This document shows, piece after piece, positions 9,969-20,669 of a stretch of DNA of 64,000 nucleotides (position 1 is the first letter of the stretch; the number at the start of each line of letters is the position of its first letter). Source of the stretch: Planctomycetota bacterium (GTDB lineage Bacteria > Planctomycetota > MHYJ01 > JACPTZ01); the NCBI GenBank assembly GCA_016192525.1, contig JACPTZ010000091.1, positions 1-64,000 of the forward strand, written 5' to 3'. The notes beneath the pieces were generated by a model. It saw only the letters and a list, made by a program, of their open reading frames with translations. It was not told the DNA's origin and ran no database searches. The position numbers were made by a program, and so were the translations under genes.

Positions 9969-10055
9969 TTCGGCGCCTCGGGCCTCGCTGAGACTCCAAG
10001 TCCCTGCGCACGGCAGGGGGGTTGCAAGTATTCGATTCGGGCGGCTTGGGCGCCA

Positions 10056-11051
<996 letters not shown>

Positions 11052-11082
11052 ACTCGCACTACCTCGGGGAACGCGTCGCCGC

Positions 11083-11218
11083 ATTGTCATCCTGAGCGAA
11101 GCCCCGCCATCCGTTCGGCGGGGCGAAGCGAAGGATCGCCAGCCTTTCCTCGGAACAAGCGCCTTCACGGGGCAGGCCTGGCGATCCTTCGGTCGCCTTC
11201 GGCGACCTCAGGATGACA
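11083..11218. repeat. Family-1 palindromic element, copy E
   Basis: ATTGTCATCCTGAGCGAAGCCCCGCC...GAAGGATCGCCAG ... CTGGCGATCCTTCGGTCGCCTTCGGCGACCTCAGGATGACA. Confidence 0.85.
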
Positions 11219-11238
11219 TCTTCCTGGCGCTTGCACAC

Positions 11239-12084
11239 CTACCCCTTCAACGCCCCGGCCGTGAGCCCCCCCACGATCCACCGCTGGAACAGGATCACGG
11301 CGGCCACCACCGGGAGCGTCGTCATCACGACGGCGGCCGAAATCTGCCCCCACGGGACTTCGTAAACGGTGACCCCGCTCAGCATCGCGATCCCGACCGG
11401 CACGGTGCGCACGTCGTCCCGCGTCAGCAGGGTAAGCGCCAGGGCAAACTCATTCCACGAGAAAATGAAAACGAGGATCGCGGTCGCCGCGAGTCCGGGG
11501 GCGGCCAGCGGGAGGACGATCCGGCGGAGGATCTGAACGCGCGAGAGGCCGTCCAGGCGCGCCGCTTCGAGCAGTTCGCCCGGGATGCCCCGGAAGAAGG
11601 CCGTCAGCATCCAGACGGCGAACGGGAGGTTCAGCGCGGCATGAATCAGGATCAGCGCCAGACGGGAATTCGAGAGGCCGGTGAGGCGCGCCGCGTCGTG
11701 GAGCGGAATCACGAGCAGCGCGGGCGGGACCAGCGCCAGGAGGAGCAAGGCCTTCTCGAAGGCCCCCGAGAATCGGATGCGCAGCCGGGCCAGGGCGTAG
11801 GCGGCGAGCGACGCCGCCCCCAGGGCGATCAGCGTCGATCCCGCGCCGACGATCAGGCTGTTCCCGATGTACCGGGCGAAGGGCCTCTGCTCGAAGACCC
11901 CGGTGTAGTGCTCGAGGGAGGGCGATTGGGGAAAATACGTCGGAGGGATCGAGAACAGTTCCCGGCCCCCCTTCAGCGAGGTCAGAAAGGACCAGACGAA
12001 GGGGCCGAGACTGAAGACGACCAGGAAGGCGAGGCCGGAGGCAAGGCAGAGCCGTCTCATCGCATGCTCATCCAACGTCAACAA
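11239..12084 (-). CDS. Sugar ABC transporter permease (MalG-like)
   Basis: Six TM pattern and EAA loop EAARLDGLSRVQILRRIVLPLAAPGL. Confidence 0.9.
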   Translation of the reverse strand: MLTLDEHAMRRLCLASGLAFLVVFSLGPFVWSFLTSLKGGRELFSIPPTYFPQSPSLEHYTGVFEQRPFARYIGNSLIVGAGSTLIALGAASLAAYALARLRIRFSGAFEKALLLLALVPPALLVIPLHDAARLTGLSNSRLALILIHAALNLPFAVWMLTAFFRGIPGELLEAARLDGLSRVQILRRIVLPLAAPGLAATAILVFIFSWNEFALALTLLTRDDVRTVPVGIAMLSGVTVYEVPWGQISAAVVMTTLPVVAAVILFQRWIVGGLTAGALKG

Positions 12085-12094
12085 GGAGAAACGT

Positions 12095-12157
12095 GCGCCC
12101 TTACGGGACGCACTACGAGCGGCAAGGGGCGTTCTGTAGTGCGTCCCGTAAGGGCGC
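12095..12157. repeat. Perfect 22-nt inverted repeat GCGCCCTTACGGGACGCACTAC / GTAGTGCGTCCCGTAAGGGCGC (family 4)
   Basis: Arms 12095-12116 and 12136-12157, 19-nt spacer; related copy inside the MpgP gene at 23342-23409. Confidence 0.88.
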
Positions 12158-12262
12158 TCTGTTGTTGTCTCTCCGCTTTCGTTTCTCTCGGAAGGGTGCA
12201 GAAGACTACCTCGGGTCGCTAGGATGTCGTGCCGAGGGAGGAGTCCATCGCTCGAACGTGTC

Positions 12263-13072
12263 TCATAAAACCGGCTTCCCCCGCACCGCGGCCCCCACGC
12301 CGCTCGCGAGAAGGAAGGCGCCCAGGACCACGGCCGCGGTCAGCGCCGCTCCGTATCCGAGATTCAGGTAGCGGAAGAGGGTCTCGTACACATACTGGGC
12401 CAGGGTGCGGGTGGAATCGGCCGGACCTCCCCCGGTGAGCACCCAGACCAGATCGAAAATCCCGAGGGCCTGGATCATGCGGAACGTCACCGCCACGGCC
12501 ATCGCCGGACGCAGAAGCGGCAGCGCAAGCGAGAAGAACCGCCGGACCGGTCCGGCCCCGTCCACGCTCATGGCCTCGTGGAGATCGCGCGGAACCGATT
12601 GCAGCCCCGCGAGCAGGATGATCGTGACGAACGGCGTCGTCTTCCAGACATCGGCCGCCACCAGGGCGAAGAAGGCCGTGCCGGGACGCCCTAGCCATGC
12701 GATCGGCTCGTGCAGAAGCCCGACCTTCAGGAGCATGTCGTTGGCCACCCCGTACACGTCGTTGAAGATCCACCGCCAGGACATCGCCATCACGGCCGTG
12801 GGAAGCGCCCACGGAATCAGCGCGATCGCCCGGAAGAGGCCCCGGGCGCGGATCGTCTGCTGCAGAAGAAGGGCGAACCCCAGCCCGATGGCCATCTCGA
12901 GGGTGACCGAGACTGCCGCGAAGGCGAGGGTCGTCAGCGCGACGCTCCCCAGGGTGGCGTCGGAGAAGAGCGCGGCGAAATGGCCGCTCCCCCGCGACAC
13001 GGTCAGAACCAGCGGCAGGCCCAGAATGCCGAAGACCAGGATCGCCGCGGGAAGGAGATAAAGATGGCGCAT
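12263..13072 (-). CDS. Sugar ABC transporter permease (MalF-like)
   Basis: TM pattern, EAA-like loop HEAMSVDGAGPVRRFFSLALPLLRPAM; start placed at MRHLYLLP, overlapping the upstream SBP stop. Confidence 0.9.
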   Translation of the reverse strand: MRHLYLLPAAILVFGILGLPLVLTVSRGSGHFAALFSDATLGSVALTTLAFAAVSVTLEMAIGLGFALLLQQTIRARGLFRAIALIPWALPTAVMAMSWRWIFNDVYGVANDMLLKVGLLHEPIAWLGRPGTAFFALVAADVWKTTPFVTIILLAGLQSVPRDLHEAMSVDGAGPVRRFFSLALPLLRPAMAVAVTFRMIQALGIFDLVWVLTGGGPADSTRTLAQYVYETLFRYLNLGYGAALTAAVVLGAFLLASGVGAAVRGKPVL

Positions 13073-13073
13073 G

Positions 13074-14330
13074 TCACCGTCCCACAATCTTCCGAATCTC
13101 GGCCGCCGTATGCTTGAGCGCCTCCTCGACCGCCTCCCGGCCCACGAGCGCTGCGCTCACGTGTCGCTGGATGGCGTCGGAGATCTCCGGGTAGCGCGGG
13201 TGCACGGGCCGGGGGCGGGCCGCCAGCAGGACCTTGTACAGATCGGGATAGTGCGGGCTCTCGGCCAGGACTTCCGGATCCTGAAAGAGCGATCGACGGG
13301 TGGGAATGGCGCCGTTCCGCAGATGGAGCGTCTTCTGCTGCGCCTCCGCCGTGGCGAAGGAGATGAACTTCCAGGCCGCATCCGGGTTCTTCGCCGATTT
13401 CGCGATGCCGAATCCCCAGCCGCCGAGCGTCGCGGCCGAGGACTTCCCCGGGGCGTGCACCATCGGGACGATCCCGACCTTTCCCCGGATCGGCGATCCC
13501 TCCTCCTGCGCCTTCGTCCAGGCGTACGGCCAGTTCCGCATGAAGAGGGCGTGCCCCTCGTGAAATACGTGCCGGCTCTCCTCCTCCTGATACGTCGTCA
13601 CTCCCTCGGGGGAAACGTCCCGCACGAGTCCGCACATCCACGTGAGGGCGCGCACGGCTTCCGGGCCGTCCAGAATCACACGACCGGTCCCGTCGAACAC
13701 GTCCCCCCCGTGACCCCAGAGCACCTCGAGGAAGTTGCACACCAGCCCCTCGTACTGCTTCGCCTGGAAGACGAACCCCCACATCCCGGGCGGTTTCTGG
13801 TGCTCCCGCGACAGGCGCACCAGGTCTTCAAAGGTCTCCGGGGGGGTCGTCACCACATCGCTCCGGTAGTACAGCATCCCCGCGTCGGATCGCATCGGGA
13901 CGCGGTAGATCCGGCCCTCGTAGATGGATCCTTGTATGTCCCCTGGGAGGAACTTCTCGCGCTCGTTCGGGGGGAGTCGGTCGTCGAGCGGAAGCAGCCA
14001 CCCCTGCGCGGCCAACTTGGGGACCCAGATGATGTCCATACAGATGACGTCGTAGGTCGAGTCGCCCGATAGAAACGAGGCAGTGTACATCTCCTCCCGG
14101 GTGTTGGTGGAGGCGGGGCCTTCGACAAGTTCGACGTCGATCTCGGGGTGGGCCGCCTCGAATCGGGAGACAATCTCCTTCCAGCCGCCGCCGTTGTCGG
14201 GCCCTTCGAGGAACCGCACGACGGTCTTCCCTTTCGCCGGGCCGCCGCCCCTGGAGTCGTCCTTGCCGCAGCCGCCGGCCGGAAGACACGCGACGGCGAG
14301 AATCGTCATGAGGACAATGGTTCTAGTCAT
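13074..14330 (-). CDS. Extracellular sugar-binding lipoprotein of ABC transporter (MalE-like)
   Basis: Lipoprotein signal MTRTIVLMTILAVACLPAGGCGKDD; SBP family 1 body (GGGWKEIVSRFEAAHPEIDVELVEG). Confidence 0.92.
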   Translation of the reverse strand: MTRTIVLMTILAVACLPAGGCGKDDSRGGGPAKGKTVVRFLEGPDNGGGWKEIVSRFEAAHPEIDVELVEGPASTNTREEMYTASFLSGDSTYDVICMDIIWVPKLAAQGWLLPLDDRLPPNEREKFLPGDIQGSIYEGRIYRVPMRSDAGMLYYRSDVVTTPPETFEDLVRLSREHQKPPGMWGFVFQAKQYEGLVCNFLEVLWGHGGDVFDGTGRVILDGPEAVRALTWMCGLVRDVSPEGVTTYQEEESRHVFHEGHALFMRNWPYAWTKAQEEGSPIRGKVGIVPMVHAPGKSSAATLGGWGFGIAKSAKNPDAAWKFISFATAEAQQKTLHLRNGAIPTRRSLFQDPEVLAESPHYPDLYKVLLAARPRPVHPRYPEISDAIQRHVSAALVGREAVEEALKHTAAEIRKIVGR

Positions 14331-14354
14331 GTTCTCTCCCTTCGGAGAATCTTT

Positions 14355-14552
14355 CTGGTGATCCGTCACAGCAAATCCGCGGGTGAATCCGTCCGTCCTG
14401 AGCGAGGGCGCGGCTCCGTCGCCGCGCCCGAGTCGAAGGACGAGCCAGCGACCGCGACCCACCCACCCTTCGACTCGCCCGCCAGACGGAGGCGGGCTCG
14501 CTCAGGGTGGGCGGACTTACCCGCGGGACAAACTGTGACACCTCACTAGTGA
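14355..14552. repeat. Palindromic MITE-like element, first of two abutting
   Basis: Left CTGGTGATCCGTCACAG..CCGCGGGTGAATCCGTCCGTCCTGAGCG; right end reverse complement CTAGTGAGGTGTCACAG..CCCGCGGGTAAGTCCGCCCACCCTGAGCG. Confidence 0.65.
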
Positions 14553-14704
14553 TCCGTCAACGCTCATTCAGCGAGTGGCCTTTCGCTCTTTCCCTCCCCC
14601 CGCAGGGGGGAGGGTAGGGAGGGGGGCGCACGCCTGCACCCGGAAGGGCCGCGCCCCCCCCCCCCCCCCCCCCCCCGCGGGGGGGGGGGTTGACGGGTCA
14701 CTAG
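14546..14704. repeat. Palindromic element with 16-nt TIR (CTAGTGAYCCGTCAAC) enclosing a 23-nt poly-C / 11-nt poly-G tract
   Basis: TIRs 14546-14561 and 14689-14704; C-run 14654-14676, G-run 14679-14689; overlaps the mgtE stop codon. Confidence 0.75.
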
Positions 14705-16062
14705 AAGCCGCCAAGCCGGGACAGAAAGAGCGATCCGAGACTGAGCACGGCGAAGAACCCCGCGGCATCCGTGACCGTCGTCACGATTGGGGCCGTACCC
14801 GCCGCAGGATCCCATCCCCGGCGGTGAAGCAGGATCGGCACCGCCCCGCCGACGAGCACCGAGAGCGTGGTGTTGGCGGCCAGGGCCAGGCCGGCGACCA
14901 ATCCGAGCCAGGGGTTTCCTTTCCACGCAAAGCCGACGAGCCCGATCAGGGCGCCCAGGATGGTGCCGTTGATCAGCCCCACGGCGAACTCCCGCCTGAG
15001 GACCCAGAGAAGCCGAACCGTCGAGGCCTTCCCCAGCGTCAGTTCCCTGATGCTCACCGCGGCGGCCTGCACTCCGGAACACCCACTCATGTTGGAGATG
15101 ATCGGCAGGACCACGGCGAGGGCGATCGCCTGCCGGAGCGTGTCCTGATAGGCGGCGACGACGGCCGCCGAGACCACGTTCAGCCCGATGTTCAGCGTCA
15201 GCCAAGCGAGCCGGGGCGTCGAACGCCGGAGGAGCGGCATGTCGCGACGCTCCTCCCCTCCGAGGATCCCGGAGAGGCGAAGCATGAGCGTCGCCGCCTC
15301 CGCCCCGGCGGCGCGGACCGCGGTTTCCTGCGTCACCACGCCGATCAGACGTCCGTCGGCGTCAACGACGGGGAGAGCCATGAGGCGATACTGTTCGAAC
15401 CGCTGGACGAGGGTCCGCCGATCGCAGTCTACGCGAACATGGGTCGGTTCCCGCACCATGACGGAGTCGAGCGAAGCCCCGGACGCGGCGAGCATGAGAT
15501 CGCGAAGGCGCACCACTCCCGCGAGCCGCCCTCCCTCATCGAGGACGTAGATGTAGCTCACCGGCATCGCGGCAATCTCGGCGGCCCGGGCCCGGAGCCC
15601 GGCGAGAACCTCATCTACGGTCTGGACGTGGGGAAAGGCGACGAACTCCGTCTGCATGAGCCCGCCGGCGGTGTCGGCGGGATAGGACATCAGCTCCCGC
15701 GCGCGGCTCGCCTCCCCCGCCGGCATCCCCCGCAGGATCGGATCGACCTGCTCGGCCGGAAGTTCCTGCAGAAGGTCCGCCTTCTGATCGGACGTCATCT
15801 CGCGGACGATCGGGGCCGCCTCGGTGGCGGACAGCTCGGCCACCACCTCGGCCGCATCGGTATCGGGAAGATCCTCCACCACGTCCGCCGCCCTCGCCGG
15901 TGAGAGGAGCAGCAGGAGCGCCTTCTGCTCGCGCCGCAGAAGGTGTGACACGAGGCGGGCGGCATCGTTCGGGTGCATCCCGGAGATGATGCGGCCGATG
16001 GATTCCCGGTCGGCCCGGGCGACCGCGTCCCGCAGATGCTCGACGTCCCCCGGGCTCTTCAT
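14701..16062 (-). CDS. mgtE: Magnesium transporter MgtE
   Basis: MgtE N domain, CBS pair, C-terminal TM domain (ISNMSGCSGVQAAAVSIRELTLG). Confidence 0.93.
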   Translation of the reverse strand: MKSPGDVEHLRDAVARADRESIGRIISGMHPNDAARLVSHLLRREQKALLLLLSPARAADVVEDLPDTDAAEVVAELSATEAAPIVREMTSDQKADLLQELPAEQVDPILRGMPAGEASRARELMSYPADTAGGLMQTEFVAFPHVQTVDEVLAGLRARAAEIAAMPVSYIYVLDEGGRLAGVVRLRDLMLAASGASLDSVMVREPTHVRVDCDRRTLVQRFEQYRLMALPVVDADGRLIGVVTQETAVRAAGAEAATLMLRLSGILGGEERRDMPLLRRSTPRLAWLTLNIGLNVVSAAVVAAYQDTLRQAIALAVVLPIISNMSGCSGVQAAAVSIRELTLGKASTVRLLWVLRREFAVGLINGTILGALIGLVGFAWKGNPWLGLVAGLALAANTTLSVLVGGAVPILLHRRGWDPAAGTAPIVTTVTDAAGFFAVLSLGSLFLSRLGGF

Positions 16063-16562
16063 GTCCCTGATTCCTCGAAGAAAAACGTGGCTTCAACGTC
16101 GGATACCTCCATGATCCCGACGAGTTTCTCGACCGCGCGGTGCAGCCGGGCGATCTCGTCCCCGGAAAGACGCTCCAGCCCGTGGAGCAGTTTTCCCTGC
16201 GCCGGCTCCGGTGCGTTGCGCAGGAGGGCGCGCCCCCTTCCCGTGAGGCGGACGCGGACGATCCGGTGATCCGCGGAGTCCCTCTCGCGGGCGATGAAGT
16301 CGCGCTCTTCCAGCCGGTCGAGCACGCTGCTCACGGTGCTGATATGGAGGTACATGCGGTCGGCGATTTCGCCCACGGTCAGGGGGGAGGTGTCCTCGAG
16401 CGTCCGCAGGAGCCACAGCTGCGGTCCGGTCACCCCGAACTCCCTCAAGGCCTGCCGGGAGTAGGTGTGGATCGCCTTGAAGACGCGCCGGAGCGACTGG
16501 ACGATCCGGGCGATTCGCTGCTCGCGGGGCACCCGGCTTCGCCCCGGCGCCGCCGTTTTCAT
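16059..16562 (-). CDS. MarR-family transcriptional regulator
   Basis: wHTH SPLTVGEIADRMYLHISTVSSVLDRLEERDFIARERDSADHRIVRVRLTGRG; ATGA overlaps with otsA stop and mgtE start. Confidence 0.9.
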   Translation of the reverse strand: MKTAAPGRSRVPREQRIARIVQSLRRVFKAIHTYSRQALREFGVTGPQLWLLRTLEDTSPLTVGEIADRMYLHISTVSSVLDRLEERDFIARERDSADHRIVRVRLTGRGRALLRNAPEPAQGKLLHGLERLSGDEIARLHRAVEKLVGIMEVSDVEATFFFEESGT

Positions 16563-18073
16563 GCCCCCGACCCCCGATCGCCGGGCGCGAGCCGCAGCGC
16601 CTCCTCGATCAGCGTCCCGGCCCACCGAAAGACGTTGAATTCACGAACTCGGGACCGGAGCCGGTCCATGCGGCGCTCCTGCTCGCCGACGGACATGTCG
16701 AAGGCGATTGCCAGCGCATCCGCCATCCCATCCACGTCGTATGGATTCACCAGCAGGGCCTCTTCCATCTCCCGGGACGAGCCGGTGAAACGGCTCAGGA
16801 TCAGGACCCCGCGCCGATCGGAACGGTTCGCGACGAACTCCTTGGCGACCAGATTCATCCCGTCGTGGAGAGACGTCACCAGGCAGACATCCGCCAGGCG
16901 GTAGTAGGCGGCGACGATGTCCGAAGGGAGGTGCTCGTTGATGTACACGATCGGAGACCACCGGTCCGTCTTGTAGCGCCAGTTGATCTCATCCACCAGA
17001 GTGGCCACCTCCTGGGAGATTCGCTTGTACTCCGGGATGTGAATGCGGCTGGGCGCGGCGATCTGCAGGAGAACGAACCGCTCCCGAAATCGCGGGTGAC
17101 GGCCCAGGAAACGATCGACGGCCCTCAGCCGCTCGGGGATTCCCTTGGTGTAGTCGAGACGATCGACGCCGAGCGCGACCGCTTTCCCCTGCAAGCGGTG
17201 GCGACGGTGGAGCCTTTCCTGCAGGGCCGCCGTTTCCGGCGCCTCCCCCCGGGCCTCAAGGGACGCGAAATCGACGCTGATCGGCACGGGACGAAGGTAG
17301 GTGAGGCTCTGTCCGTACGAGATGGCGAATCGCTCGCGGTCGGGACGAGCCTCGATCTCCCGATCCACGGTATCGATGAAGTTGTTGCACTGGTACTGGA
17401 TGTGAAACGCCAGCAGGTGATTGCCGAGAAGGCCGTCGAGGATCTCGTGCTTCCACGGGCAGATTCGGAACGCCTCCGGGTTGGGCCAGGGGATGTGCCA
17501 GAACTGGGCGATGAGGGCGTTCGGCAGCGCCTGGCGGAGGAGTCTCGGCAGCAAGGCGAAGTGGTAGTCCTGCAGGAACACGAAGGCGGGCGCGTCGCCC
17601 GCTTCCTCGACCACGGCCGAGGCAAACTTCGCGTTGACCGCGGCGTAGTGTTCCCAATCCTCGCGCCGGAACACGGGCCGGGTGTAAGCGACGTGGCAGA
17701 GCGGCCACAGGGCCTCGTTCGCGAACCCGTAGTAGTACCCGGCTTCCTCCTCCTTCGTGAGCCAGACCCTCCGCAGGGTGTAGGCCGGACGGTCCGGGGG
17801 AACGGCGAGATGCCCTTGCGCGTCGGCCGTCTCCCGGTCCCCGCTCCCGGCCCCGTGGGCGATCCACGTCCCTCCGCAGGCCCGCAGGACGGGGTCGAGC
17901 GCCGTCGTCACTCCGCTGGCCGGACGAATGAGCGTGAGATCCCCGGCGTTCTCGACATGCATGTACGGTTCGCGATTGGAGACGACGATGAGCTTCCGCG
18001 GCCCCAGGAGGGCCCGCACCCTCTCCCTGAGGGCCTCCTCCGACCAAAGGCGGTCCAGGGTCACAGGGGTCAT
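16559..18073 (-). CDS. otsA: Trehalose-6-phosphate synthase (GT20)
   Basis: VWVQDYH equivalent VFLQDYHFALLP, GVDRLDYTKGIPERL, VTSLHDGMNLVAKEFV motifs. Start placed at MTPVTLDRL. Confidence 0.93.
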   Translation of the reverse strand: MTPVTLDRLWSEEALRERVRALLGPRKLIVVSNREPYMHVENAGDLTLIRPASGVTTALDPVLRACGGTWIAHGAGSGDRETADAQGHLAVPPDRPAYTLRRVWLTKEEEAGYYYGFANEALWPLCHVAYTRPVFRREDWEHYAAVNAKFASAVVEEAGDAPAFVFLQDYHFALLPRLLRQALPNALIAQFWHIPWPNPEAFRICPWKHEILDGLLGNHLLAFHIQYQCNNFIDTVDREIEARPDRERFAISYGQSLTYLRPVPISVDFASLEARGEAPETAALQERLHRRHRLQGKAVALGVDRLDYTKGIPERLRAVDRFLGRHPRFRERFVLLQIAAPSRIHIPEYKRISQEVATLVDEINWRYKTDRWSPIVYINEHLPSDIVAAYYRLADVCLVTSLHDGMNLVAKEFVANRSDRRGVLILSRFTGSSREMEEALLVNPYDVDGMADALAIAFDMSVGEQERRMDRLRSRVREFNVFRWAGTLIEEALRLAPGDRGSGA

Positions 18074-18108
18074 GGTCCGTCCTCCTCGAATGCGCCCACG
18101 TCTTGACC

Positions 18109-18233
18109 TGTCATCCTGAGCCCTGCCCGCCTCCGTTCGGCGGGCAGGGCGAAGGATCACCAGTTCGGATGCGAACTTGGCGTACGAACTGGCGACCCTT
18201 CGCGTCGGGCTGCGCCCGACGCTCAGGATGACA
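18109..18233. repeat. Family-1 palindromic element, copy F
   Basis: TGTCATCCTGAGCCCTGCCCGCCTCCGTTCGGCGGGCAGGGCGAAGGATCACCAG ... CGCGTCGGGCTGCGCCCGACGCTCAGGATGACA. Confidence 0.85.
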
Positions 18234-18291
18234 TCCAAGACGTGCGCGTACTGAATCCGTCCTCGTTGATTCTCTTTACGCCCGCTATTAT

Positions 18292-18303
18292 TTTGTATAC
18301 AAA
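18292..18303. promoter_or_regulatory. 12-bp perfect palindrome TTTGTATACAAA, candidate operator upstream of otsB
   Basis: Perfect dyad in the only AT-rich patch of the otsA/otsB intergenic region, 7 bp before the otsB ATG. Confidence 0.4.
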
Positions 18304-18310
18304 GTAATTC

Positions 18311-19291
18311 ATGCGGAAGGGCGAGTCAAGGAAAACCCCGCCCCGGTCGACACGATCCGACGCCACAGCCCCGTGGGCCGGGCGTCCCCGCCCGCCCCGG
18401 GGGGGCACGCTGATCGAGTCGCTCCGGCGCCTGACGGGATGGGACGATTCCCCGCCCCTCGCGCTCATCTTCGATTTCGACGGGACACTCTCGCCGATCG
18501 TCCCACGCCCGAAGAACGCCCGGCTCGATCTCACCCTCCGGCGCCTCCTGGAAAGGCTGGCCTCCCGGCGCAAGGTGTCGATCGCCGTGGTCAGCGGGCG
18601 GAGCCTCGCGGACCTGCGCTTGCGCACGGGGCTGTCCGGCGCCGCCTTGTTCGGCAACCACGGGGCCGAATTCCGGTTCCCGGACGGCCACGAGAGCCGG
18701 GGGTTCGCGCGGAGCGGCCGGGAGAGCATCCGCCGTGCTGAACGCGCGCTCTCGCAGAAGCTCGCCGGATGCGCCGGGCTTGAGATGGAAAACAAGGGAC
18801 CGGCCCTCTCGATCCACTATCGCCGGGTTCGGCGGATGAACCGGGCCGCCGTTCGTCGCGAGGTCGATGCCGTCGCGCGCCGGTACGCCGGAATCGTGGA
18901 AACGCTCCGGGGGAAGTGCGTGCTCGAATTGCGGCTTCGCGGACTTCCGGACAAGGGCGATGCCGTCCGCCGTCTCCTGCGGGCGCTCGCGCCGGGGACG
19001 CACCCCGTCTACTTCGGCGACGACATCACCGACCGCGACGCCTTCCGGGCCGTCCGGGGGCGGGGATGGAGCGTCCAGGTGGGGACAGGGAGGGGATTTC
19101 GCTCCGTGGACTTCACCCTGTCCGGCCCGCGCGAACTCCGGCGACAGCTTCAGCAACTGTCGGCGTTTCTCGCGAAGCGACCGCCGGGAGGGCGAAGGCG
19201 CGTCACGAAAGCGACGGCTCCGGACCAGGAGATTCATGTTGAATCCCCGGATCGCGGCCTTCCACCACCGGGGCGGCGAACTCGGGATTAG
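18311..19291 (+). CDS. otsB: Trehalose-6-phosphate phosphatase (HAD)
   Basis: LALIFDFDGTLSPIVPRP, VVSGRSLADLRLRTGL, NHGAEFRFPDG, KGDAVRRLL, YFGDDITDRDAF. Confidence 0.92.
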   Translation: MRKGESRKTPPRSTRSDATAPWAGRPRPPRGGTLIESLRRLTGWDDSPPLALIFDFDGTLSPIVPRPKNARLDLTLRRLLERLASRRKVSIAVVSGRSLADLRLRTGLSGAALFGNHGAEFRFPDGHESRGFARSGRESIRRAERALSQKLAGCAGLEMENKGPALSIHYRRVRRMNRAAVRREVDAVARRYAGIVETLRGKCVLELRLRGLPDKGDAVRRLLRALAPGTHPVYFGDDITDRDAFRAVRGRGWSVQVGTGRGFRSVDFTLSGPRELRRQLQQLSAFLAKRPPGGRRRVTKATAPDQEIHVESPDRGLPPPGRRTRD

Positions 19292-19369
19292 AGACGCGGC
19301 ACATAGCGCGGCACGGCCGCAACCAAAGGGATTTCTTTCGAGATTGGGGACATAGGCTACAACGACGGA

Positions 19370-19561
19370 ACAGAGGACGGAACCACGAATTGCTCGAATT
19401 GCACGAATCTGGGGACAACGAAAACAACAACAGAAACGGCAGAAGAGACGGCACGGGACGACTCGCGCAAAACTTCAGCCGTTGTTTCTGTTGCTGCTTC
19501 CGTTGTCTCTCTCCCTTCGTGCAATTCGTGGAATTCGTGGTTCTTCCGTTGTTTCCGTTGC
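19370..19561. repeat. Long imperfect hairpin element, ACGAATTG-type flanks and purine/pyrimidine-biased arms
   Basis: AACCACGAATTGCTCGAATTGCACGAA...ACAACGAAAACAACAACAGAAACGGCAGAA pairs with TTCAGCCGTTGTTTCTGTTGCTGCTTCCGTTGTC...CGTGCAATTCGTGGAATTCGTGGTT; between convergent otsB and trkA. Confidence 0.8.
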
Positions 19562-19973
19562 AGCGTGGCGCCGACGAAATCAACTTGCGCCCGGCCGGGG
19601 AGATGTCGCGCTGTGCCGGTGCACTTCGCGCGATCCCACTCAAATGCGCCGTCTGTCGCGCGAGCGGATTCCTCGCACAGCCTGCCCTGAGCGAAGCCGA
19701 AGGGGCGGGAGTGACCGGAGCATGCCCCCAACCTCGAAAAAAACCCTTTGCCAGGCCGACAAAGTCTGAAGGATTAGTGTCTCAGGGCGGCGACGGCCAT
19801 CGCCGTCATCTCGCTGGGGGGCTCCGGGGGAAAGGAGGCGGCGATCGCGGTCCTCGGCGCCGCGATCGGGTACTCCAGTACATGGCGTTCGGCGGTTTCG
19901 GCCATCACCTCCAGCAGTCTCTTCAACCATCGCCGGGCTTTGGTGCACAGACGGCTGGACCGTGACGATCCTG

Positions 19974-20648
19974 CTACGCCGGCGGGGCGCCCAGGAGGGC
20001 CTTGATGTCGGCGTCGCGCCCCGCCAGAGCGAGCGTGTCCCCCTTCCGAATCGTCTCGGTCCCGAGCGGGACCGCGTTGATGGTCGGCCGACCCCCCGCC
20101 GTCTCGCTGGGACGCGTGATCGCGATGAGGTTCACCTGGTGGCGGCGCTTCAGGTCCAGTTCCGCCAGGCTCTTCCCGTGGAAGGTCGGGGGGGCCTCGA
20201 TCTCGGCCACACTGTAGCCGTCGATGAGCTCGAAGTAGGCCTTGAGAGAGGGCTGGATGAGCCGCCGCGCCGCCTCCTCGGCCGCCTGCTCCTCCGGCAG
20301 GACCACCTCGTCCGCCCCGATCAGGCGCAGGATCCGCGCGTGGACCTCCGACGGCGCCCTCGCCACGACCCGCCGGATCCCGAGTTGTTTCGCCAGAATG
20401 ACCAGCAACTGGTTTGCCTCGAAGTCGTCGCCGATGGAGGCGACGAGGATGTCCACCTCGTGCACCCCCTGCGCCCTCAGTTCGCGTTCGTCCGTGGCGT
20501 CCAGCTTTACGGCGAGGGCGACCCGGTCCTTGACGTCGTCCACGAGATCGAGATTCGCGTCGATTGCGATGACTTCCGCCCCGGCGCGCGCCAGATTGAG
20601 GGCGAGCGATTTCCCGAAGAGTCCCATACCGACCACGGCGACTTTCAT
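19974..20648 (-). CDS. TrkA-family potassium uptake regulatory protein
   Basis: NAD-binding MKVAVVGMGLFGKSLALNLARAGAEVIAIDANLDLV plus TrkA-C; start placed at MKVAVVG. Confidence 0.92.
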   Translation of the reverse strand: MKVAVVGMGLFGKSLALNLARAGAEVIAIDANLDLVDDVKDRVALAVKLDATDERELRAQGVHEVDILVASIGDDFEANQLLVILAKQLGIRRVVARAPSEVHARILRLIGADEVVLPEEQAAEEAARRLIQPSLKAYFELIDGYSVAEIEAPPTFHGKSLAELDLKRRHQVNLIAITRPSETAGGRPTINAVPLGTETIRKGDTLALAGRDADIKALLGAPPA

Positions 20649-20669
20649 GTCCGACCTCCTTCCTTCACA

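Noticed and set aside
14654-14689. C23/G11 homopolymer as a definite phase-variation switch
   Set aside because: Intergenic and could be an assembly artefact; kept only as part of the palindromic element finding.
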